Shown piece after piece: positions 21,253-25,715 of a DNA stretch of 25,715 nt. The position numbers were made by a program, and so were the translations under genes. The DNA is taken from NCBI GenBank assembly GCA_021826485.1, contig JAKAZX010000009.1:1-25715 (forward strand), written 5' to 3'. Below the pieces are notes generated by a model. The model made no database searches and was not told the origin of the DNA. It saw only the letters and a program-made list of their open reading frames with translations. How positions within the stretch are numbered: the first letter of the stretch is position 1; the number at the start of each line of letters is the position of its first letter. Source of the stretch: Pseudomonadota bacterium (lineage in GTDB: Bacteria > Pseudomonadota > Alphaproteobacteria > Acetobacterales > Acetobacteraceae).

Positions 21253-21311
21253 CGGGGCCACCCTTCCCCCGGCCTCGCCTCCCGCACGCAGCTAACGAGA
21301 CAGGACCAAAG

Positions 21312-21710
21312 ATGGCCAAGCCAGCGACCGGCGGTGCGCGCCCCCGCAAGAAGGAGCGCAAGAACATCACCTCCGGCGTCGCCCATGTGGCGGCGACCTT
21401 CAACAACACCATGATCACCATCACCGACGCCCAGGGCAATGCGATCGCCTGGTCGTCGTCCGGCAGCCAGGGCTTCAAGGGCAGCCGCAAGTCCACGCCC
21501 TATGCTGCGCAGGTCGCCGCCGAGGATGCCGGCCGCAAGGCGCGCGAACACGGCATGGAAACGCTGGAGATCGAGGTCAGCGGCCCCGGCTCCGGGCGGG
21601 AAAGCGCCCTGCGTGCCCTGCAATCGGTCGGTTTCGCGATTTCCACGATCCGCGACATGACGCCGATTCCGCACAACGGCTGCCGGCCGCGCAAGCGGCG
21701 GCGGGTCTGA
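21312..21710 (+). CDS. rpsK: 30S ribosomal protein S11
   Basis: S11 is on the 30S platform near the E site and the anti-Shine-Dalgarno region. The 132-residue product has ITSGVAHVAATFNNTMITIT, SSSGSQGFKGSRKSTPYAAQ and the basic C-terminus DMTPIPHNGCRPRKRRRV. In E. coli rpsD would come next; here the next gene is rpoA after 59 bases, the usual alphaproteobacterial order. Confidence 0.99.
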   Translation: MAKPATGGARPRKKERKNITSGVAHVAATFNNTMITITDAQGNAIAWSSSGSQGFKGSRKSTPYAAQVAAEDAGRKAREHGMETLEIEVSGPGSGRESALRALQSVGFAISTIRDMTPIPHNGCRPRKRRRV

Positions 21711-21769
21711 GCCGTTCCTTATTCTAGCGTGACGCCGGTGCGCCGCGCGCCGCTGCAATCGAGAGTGCC

Positions 21770-22801
21770 ATGAGGCAAAGCGCAGTCCTGCAAAAGAACT
21801 GGCAATCGCTCATCAAGCCCGAGAAGCTCGACGTTGAGCCGGGTGCCGAGCCGTCGCGCGTTGCCACCATCGTCGCCGAACCGCTGGAGCGTGGCTTCGG
21901 CATGACGCTTGGCAATGCGCTGCGGCGCATCCTGCTCTCCTCCCTCCAGGGCGCGGCGGTCACCGCGATCCAGATCGACGGGGTGCTGCATGAGTTCAGC
22001 AGCGTCCCCGGCGTGCGGGAGGACGTGACCGACATCGTGCTGAACGTGAAGCAGCTTGCGCTGCGCATGCACGGTGAGGGGCCGAAGCGCATGGCGCTGA
22101 CCGCGACCGGCCCGGGCGAGGTGCGTGCCGGCCAGATCCAGGCCGGCCACGACATCGAGATCATGAACCCCGATCTGGTGATCTGCACGCTTGATGAAGG
22201 CGTGAGGCTGGGGATGGAGTTCACGGTCAACAGCAACAAGGGTTACTGGGCCGCCAGCGTCAACCGGCCGGAAGATGCGCCGATCGGGCTGATTCCCGTC
22301 GATGCCATCTACTCCCCGGTGCGGCGCGTGTCCTACAAGGTCGAGCCGACGCGCGTCGGACAGGTGACCGACTATGACAAGCTGCTGCTGACGGTCGAGA
22401 CCAATGGCGCGGTGACGCCGGAGGACGCGGTGGCGCTGGCCGCGCGCATCCTGCAGGACCAGTTGCAGTTGTTCATCAACTTCGACGAGCCGCAGCAGAT
22501 CCGGGCGGAGGAGCCGCAGGACGACCTGCCGTTCAACCGCAACCTGCTGCGCAAGGTCGATGAGCTCGAACTGTCGGTGCGCAGCGCCAACTGCCTGAAG
22601 AACGACAACATCGTCTATATCGGCGACCTGGTGCAGAAATCCGAGCAGGAGATGCTGCGCACGCCGAACTTCGGGCGCAAGTCGCTGAATGAAATCAAGG
22701 AAGTCCTCACCACGATGGGGCTGTCGCTGGGCATGACGGTGCCCGGCTGGCCGCCGGAGAATATCGAGGACCTCGCCAAGCGGCTGGAAGAGCCGTTCTG
22801 A
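21770..22801 (+). CDS. rpoA: RNA polymerase alpha subunit
   Basis: Alpha dimerises to scaffold the polymerase, and its C-terminal domain binds UP elements and activators. It is 343 residues. The N-terminal assembly domain shows EPLERGFGMTLGNALRRILL, and the linker region runs near residue 240. The C-terminal domain contains ELSVRSANCLKNDNI, with the Arg equivalent to E. coli R265, then LRTPNFGRKSLNEIKEVL. GAGAG before the ATG is only a modest ribosome-binding site. rplQ follows after 22 bases. Confidence 0.99.
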   Translation: MRQSAVLQKNWQSLIKPEKLDVEPGAEPSRVATIVAEPLERGFGMTLGNALRRILLSSLQGAAVTAIQIDGVLHEFSSVPGVREDVTDIVLNVKQLALRMHGEGPKRMALTATGPGEVRAGQIQAGHDIEIMNPDLVICTLDEGVRLGMEFTVNSNKGYWAASVNRPEDAPIGLIPVDAIYSPVRRVSYKVEPTRVGQVTDYDKLLLTVETNGAVTPEDAVALAARILQDQLQLFINFDEPQQIRAEEPQDDLPFNRNLLRKVDELELSVRSANCLKNDNIVYIGDLVQKSEQEMLRTPNFGRKSLNEIKEVLTTMGLSLGMTVPGWPPENIEDLAKRLEEPF

Positions 22802-22823
22802 GCCGGACGGAAGGAAGACACCG

Positions 22824-23246
22824 ATGCGTCACGGAGTAGCCGGCCGCAAGCTCGGCGTGACCAGCAGCCACCGCCTCGCGATGTTCCGCAACATGGCGCA
22901 CGCGCTGCTGAAGCATGAGCAGATCACGACGACGCTGCCGAAGGCGAAGGAACTGCGCCCGGTGGCGGAAAAGCTGATCACGCTCGGCAAGCGGGGCGGC
23001 CTGCATGCGCGCCGCCTTGCCTATGCGGAACTGCGTGATGACGTGATCGTCACCAAGCTGTTCACCACGCTCGCCGACCGCTACCGGGCGCGCGCCGGTG
23101 GCTATACGCGGGTGCTGAAGGCGGGCGTGCGCTACGGCGATGCCGCCAGCATGGCGGTGATCGAGTTGGTCGATCGCGATCCGTCCGCCAAGGGCCAGGA
23201 CAGCGGCCCGAAGCCCGAAGTGGCCGAAGAGTCCGAGAGCGAATAG
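22824..23246 (+). CDS. rplQ: 50S ribosomal protein L17
   Basis: L17 sits beside the tunnel exit. The core MRHGVAGRKLGVTSSHRLAM, TTTLPKAKELRPVAEKLIT and GGYTRVLKAGVRYGDAA are typical. It is 140 residues, with an acidic C-terminal tail ending EVAEESESE beyond the conserved domain. It is the last gene of the plus-strand block. No intrinsic terminator is visible; the stop lies six bases from the stop of the converging reductase gene. Confidence 0.99.
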   Translation: MRHGVAGRKLGVTSSHRLAMFRNMAHALLKHEQITTTLPKAKELRPVAEKLITLGKRGGLHARRLAYAELRDDVIVTKLFTTLADRYRARAGGYTRVLKAGVRYGDAASMAVIELVDRDPSAKGQDSGPKPEVAEESESE

Positions 23247-23252
23247 CGCGCC

Positions 23253-23822
23253 TCAGCCGCCCGGCCGGCCGGCATACCGGTCGATCAGCGCCGCGAAGGC
23301 CTCCATGAAGCCGGCGAGGAAGTCGCGGGTGGTGTCGTTCGTGACATTGCCCGCCGCGTCTACCAGCTTGTCGGAATGGCTGAGATAGGCTTCCGGCTGC
23401 TGCATCACCGGCATGTTCAGATAGGCGAGCGACTGGCGCAGCACATGATTGGCGCCGAAGCCGCCGATCGCCCCCGGCGCCTGGCTGACGATCGCCGCCG
23501 GCTTGCCGTTGAACACGCTGTGGCCATACGGCCGGGACCCGACATCCAGCGCGTTCTTCAGCCCGCCGGGGATCGAGCGGTTGTATTCCGGCGTCACGAA
23601 CAGAACGCCAGCGGCGGCGCGGATGGCGTCGCGGAACGCGACATAGGGCGCCGGCGGGGCCGCGTCGTAGTCCTGGCTGTACAGCGCCAGCTCCCCGATC
23701 GGCACGACGCGCAGCGACAACCGGGGCGGCGCCAGCACACCGAGCGCATGGGCCACCCGCCCGCTCAGGCTGTCGCGCCGCAGGCTGCCGACCAGTACCG
23801 CCACGTCATGCCGATCCGCCAT
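23253..23822 (-). CDS. NAD(P)H-dependent FMN reductase family protein (ChrR-like)
   Basis: This is a 189-residue flavodoxin-fold protein of the FMN_red family, which reduces quinones, azo compounds or chromate using bound FMN; the true substrate here is unknown. Motifs are GSLRRDSLSGRVA near the N-terminus (phosphate binding) and FVTPEYNRSIPGGLKNALD with a following SRP, both close to ChrR/YieF-type enzymes. I chose the start at 23822 because AGGGAGG lies five bases upstream. An in-frame ATG at 23861 would add 13 residues without a good ribosome-binding site. It is separated from vapC by 105 bases. Confidence 0.88.
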   Translation of the reverse strand: MADRHDVAVLVGSLRRDSLSGRVAHALGVLAPPRLSLRVVPIGELALYSQDYDAAPPAPYVAFRDAIRAAAGVLFVTPEYNRSIPGGLKNALDVGSRPYGHSVFNGKPAAIVSQAPGAIGGFGANHVLRQSLAYLNMPVMQQPEAYLSHSDKLVDAAGNVTNDTTRDFLAGFMEAFAALIDRYAGRPGG

Positions 23823-23927
23823 CGCATCCTCCCTTGCCCGGCCGCCGGACGAAGCGGCCATTCTCGACCATCATGGCCCGCCGCCGCGGCACTGTCTGCC
23901 GTGCGTTTGCGACCGCTGCGCCCGTGC

Positions 23928-24356
23928 TTACCCAGGCCGGCGGGGGACTGTCGCGAACGGATTGACCACCACGATCCCCCGCCAGGCAAATCCGTCCTGC
24001 AAATCTTCCGAGAGCAGGGTCCGGCATCCCGCACCCGCCGCCGCTGCGGTGATCACACTGTCCCAGATGCCCAGATGATGCTGCGCCGCAAGTTGCATTG
24101 CCGCGTCCATGATCTCGACCGTGGTGGGGATCGTCGCGAACGCATCCCGCCAGCTTGCTGTTGCCAGACGCGCCTGTTCCGCTGACCTGCCGGCCTTGCG
24201 GCGCAGCACATTGTACAATTCCCCGAGCACCTGCACCGGCACCAGCACGTCTTCGGCCGAAAGGCCGAATATCACCTGCCGGGCGACCTTCTGCCGCACT
24301 TCGCCGTTCACGCCTTCGGCGTAAGCCAGCACGTTGGTATCGAGCGCTGTTCTCAC
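23928..24356 (-). CDS. vapC: PIN-domain ribonuclease toxin, VapC family
   Basis: VapC toxins cleave RNA, often tRNA or rRNA, when freed from their antitoxin. The 142-residue protein has the acidic PIN residues: Asp6 in LDTNVLAY, Glu46 in VLGELYNVL, Asp99 in LGIWDSVI and Glu117/Asp118 in LLSEDLQDG, so the active site looks intact. The GTG start overlaps the antitoxin stop by four bases (GTGA), the classic coupled toxin-antitoxin order. Its RNA target cannot be read from the sequence. Confidence 0.9.
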   Translation of the reverse strand: MRTALDTNVLAYAEGVNGEVRQKVARQVIFGLSAEDVLVPVQVLGELYNVLRRKAGRSAEQARLATASWRDAFATIPTTVEIMDAAMQLAAQHHLGIWDSVITAAAAGAGCRTLLSEDLQDGFAWRGIVVVNPFATVPRRPG

Positions 24357-24598
24357 GCGTCCGAATCGTAGAGTTCGTCGCGGCGCCAGGCGCCGATGTC
24401 CTCGGCCGGCTGCCGCTCAAGCCGCTCCAGGAGAGCACGGCGCGCGGCTGCCCGCTCCGCCCCATGTGCATCCACCGGAATGATGCGCGCGACGGGGCGT
24501 CCGCGGTCAGTCACCAGGAAGCTGCCACCGCCGGCGACTTGCCGCAGGATGCGCGAAAAGCTCCGGTTCGCTTCAGCCGCGCCGATGACTTCCTCCAT
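24353..24598 (-). CDS. Phd/YefM-family antitoxin of the PIN toxin
   Basis: The 81-residue protein matches the Phd/YefM fold: an N-terminal DNA-binding/dimer domain with AAEANRSFSRILRQVAGGG and FLVTDRGRPVARIIPV, then a charged C-terminal helix (RAAARRALLERLERQPAED) that would wrap the toxin. Such proteins neutralise the toxin and repress their own promoter. It precedes vapC in the same operon. Functionally it is the VapB-equivalent, although its family is Phd rather than the AbrB or ribbon-helix-helix types. Confidence 0.88.
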   Translation of the reverse strand: MEEVIGAAEANRSFSRILRQVAGGGSFLVTDRGRPVARIIPVDAHGAERAAARRALLERLERQPAEDIGAWRRDELYDSDA

Positions 24599-24620
24599 CC
24601 CGGCCTCCGGTCATGCTGGG

Positions 24621-24652
24621 CACTACTTAAGTGGCAGCCGGTCGGCGTGCAA
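24621..24652 (-). promoter_or_regulatory. Possible promoter/operator of the toxin-antitoxin operon
   Basis: In the 98-base gap upstream of the antitoxin, minus strand, TTGCAC (24652-24647) is followed after 17 bases by TAAGTA (24629-24624), a poor -10. The -10 region overlaps an 8-bp perfect palindrome ACTTAAGT (24625-24632) and a CACT-N5-AGTG inverted repeat (24621-24633). Autorepression by a Phd-type antitoxin at such a palindrome would fit; this is inference. Confidence 0.3.
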
Positions 24653-24696
24653 TTCGAGGATCGGGCCGGCAGCAGCCCCGCAGGGCCGCCGGCGCG

Positions 24697-25715
24697 CTAC
24701 TCCGCCGCCATGCGCGGCGGCTCCACCATTCCGCTGGCCGCCGCCAGATCGACCGAGAGCAGGCGCGAGACGCCGCGTTCCTGCATGGTCACGCCATACA
24801 GCCGGTCCATCCGCGCCATCGTCAGGTGGTGGTGCGTGACCACCAGGAAGCGGGTGCCGGTCTCGCGCACCATGTCGTCCAGCAGGCCGCAGAACCGCTC
24901 CACATTAGCGTCGTCCAGCGGTGCGTCCACCTCGTCCAGCACGCAGACCGGGGCGGGGTTGCAGCGGAACACCGCGAAGATCAGCGACAAGGCGGTCAGC
25001 GCCTGCTCGCCGCCCGACAGCAGCGAAAGGGCGGCCAGCTTCTTGCCGGGCGGCTGGGCGTAGATCTCCAGCCCCGCCTGCAACGGATCGTCCGAGCCGA
25101 CCAGCGCCAGATGCGCGCGCCCGCCGCCGAAATTGCGCGCGAACAGCGCCTGGAAGTTGCGGTCCACCTGTTCGAACACGCTGGCCAGCCGCTCCCGCCC
25201 TTCGCGGTTCAGATGGCCGATCGAGCCGCGCAGCTTGGCGATCGCCGCGGTCAGTTCGTCGCGCTCGCGCGTCAGCGTGTCGATCTGCTGCGCGATCTCC
25301 TCCGCCTCGATCTCGGCGCGCAGATTGACGGGTCCCATCTCCTCCCGCTCGCGCTGCAAGCGTTCCAGCCGCTTGCGGGCCTTTTCCTCCGCCACCTCGC
25401 CGAGCTCGGCGGGCGGGTCGGGCAGCGCCGGGCTGGCGCCCAGCCGTTCCAGGATGCGTTCGGCGACGACGCCCCAGGCCCGGTCGGCCGCCTCATGCTC
25501 GGCCTCGGCGCGGATCGCCGCTTCGCGGGCTGCGGCCAGCGCGGCCTCCGCGGTACGCGCGGTGCGGTCGGCCGCCGCCGCAACGCCTTCGGCCTCGGCC
25601 AGCGCGTCGGTGGCGCGGCGGTGCGCCACCTCCGCCGCCTCCATCGCATCCGCCGCTGCCGCCCGCCGGGCCGCCGCCTGGGCGGGGGCGGCCTGCGAGG
25701 CGGCCAGGGCGGCAT
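24697..25715 (-). CDS. smc: Chromosome segregation protein SMC, C-terminal part (5' end outside window)
   Basis: SMC is the ATPase of the condensin-like complex that organises and segregates chromosomes. The visible 338 residues cover an Ala/Glu/Arg-rich end of the coiled coil, then the C-terminal head domain. The head begins around MGPVNLRAEIEAEEI and carries the ABC signature LLSGGEQALTAL (about 24997-25022), Walker B with the catalytic Glu in VCVLDEVDAPLD, and the switch-like FLVVTHHHLTMARMDRLYG with the family His region. The gene stops with TAG at 24697. The frame runs open to the window edge. Confidence 0.95.
   Translation of the reverse strand, partial: AALAASQAAPAQAAARRAAAADAMEAAEVAHRRATDALAEAEGVAAAADRTARTAEAALAAAREAAIRAEAEHEAADRAWGVVAERILERLGASPALPDPPAELGEVAEEKARKRLERLQREREEMGPVNLRAEIEAEEIAQQIDTLTRERDELTAAIAKLRGSIGHLNREGRERLASVFEQVDRNFQALFARNFGGGRAHLALVGSDDPLQAGLEIYAQPPGKKLAALSLLSGGEQALTALSLIFAVFRCNPAPVCVLDEVDAPLDDANVERFCGLLDDMVRETGTRFLVVTHHHLTMARMDRLYGVTMQERGVSRLLSVDLAAASGMVEPPRMAAE

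Noticed and set aside
23823..23861. 13-residue N-terminal extension of the FMN reductase from ATG 23861
   Set aside because: The downstream ATG at 23822 has AGGGAGG at ideal spacing and starts just before the conserved GSLRRDS motif; the extension looks like untranslated leader.
23847..23880. GGCCAT...ATGGCC inverted repeat between vapC and the reductase gene as an operator
   Set aside because: The arms are only six bases with an 11-base loop in a GC-rich region; this is weak and no regulator gene is adjacent.

Overview
The window is strongly GC-rich and carries the core RNA-polymerase/ribosomal-protein block of a bacterium that is most likely an alphaproteobacterium, plausibly of the Rhodospirillales/Acetobacterales. 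The grounds are that str, S10, spc and alpha genes are run together, tuf directly precedes rpsJ, adk follows secY, rpsD is absent from the alpha group, S14 is the long zinc-free form, and L30 and L18 look alphaproteobacterial. The family assignment is inference from memory and was not searched.

Layout, plus strand: the 3' part of rpoB (1-2302) and rpoC (2373-6542), closed by a textbook intrinsic terminator (6566-6603). A 336-base gap follows, holding that terminator, a strong sigma-70-type promoter (6639-6667) and a leader of roughly 200 bases with stable hairpins. Then come rpsL, rpsG, tuf, rpsJ, rplC, rplD, rplW, rplB, rpsS, rplV, rpsC, rplP, rpmC, rpsQ, rplN, rplX, rplE, rpsN, rpsH, rplF, rplR, rpsE, rpmD, rplO, secY and adk (6879-20709), with gaps of 0-108 bases and many 1-8 base overlaps. 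A near-consensus promoter (20740-20767) begins the alpha group rpsM, rpsK, rpoA, rplQ (20875-23246).

Minus strand, converging on rplQ with only 6 bases between: a flavin-dependent NAD(P)H reductase (23253-23822), a PIN-domain toxin with its Phd/YefM-like antitoxin (23928-24598), and the 3' end of smc (24697-25715, running off the window).

The plus-strand genes make the ribosome (most of both subunits' operon-encoded proteins), the elongation factor EF-Tu, three RNA polymerase subunits (alpha, beta, beta-prime), the SecY translocon channel and adenylate kinase. I did not find a new multi-gene system here. The points most worth a second look are: no fusA between rpsG and tuf; an Ala/Lys/Gly-rich N-terminal extension of about 60 residues on L5; several precise RNA hairpins at the few wide gaps of an otherwise tightly packed operon; and the toxin-antitoxin pair set between smc and the ribosomal block.
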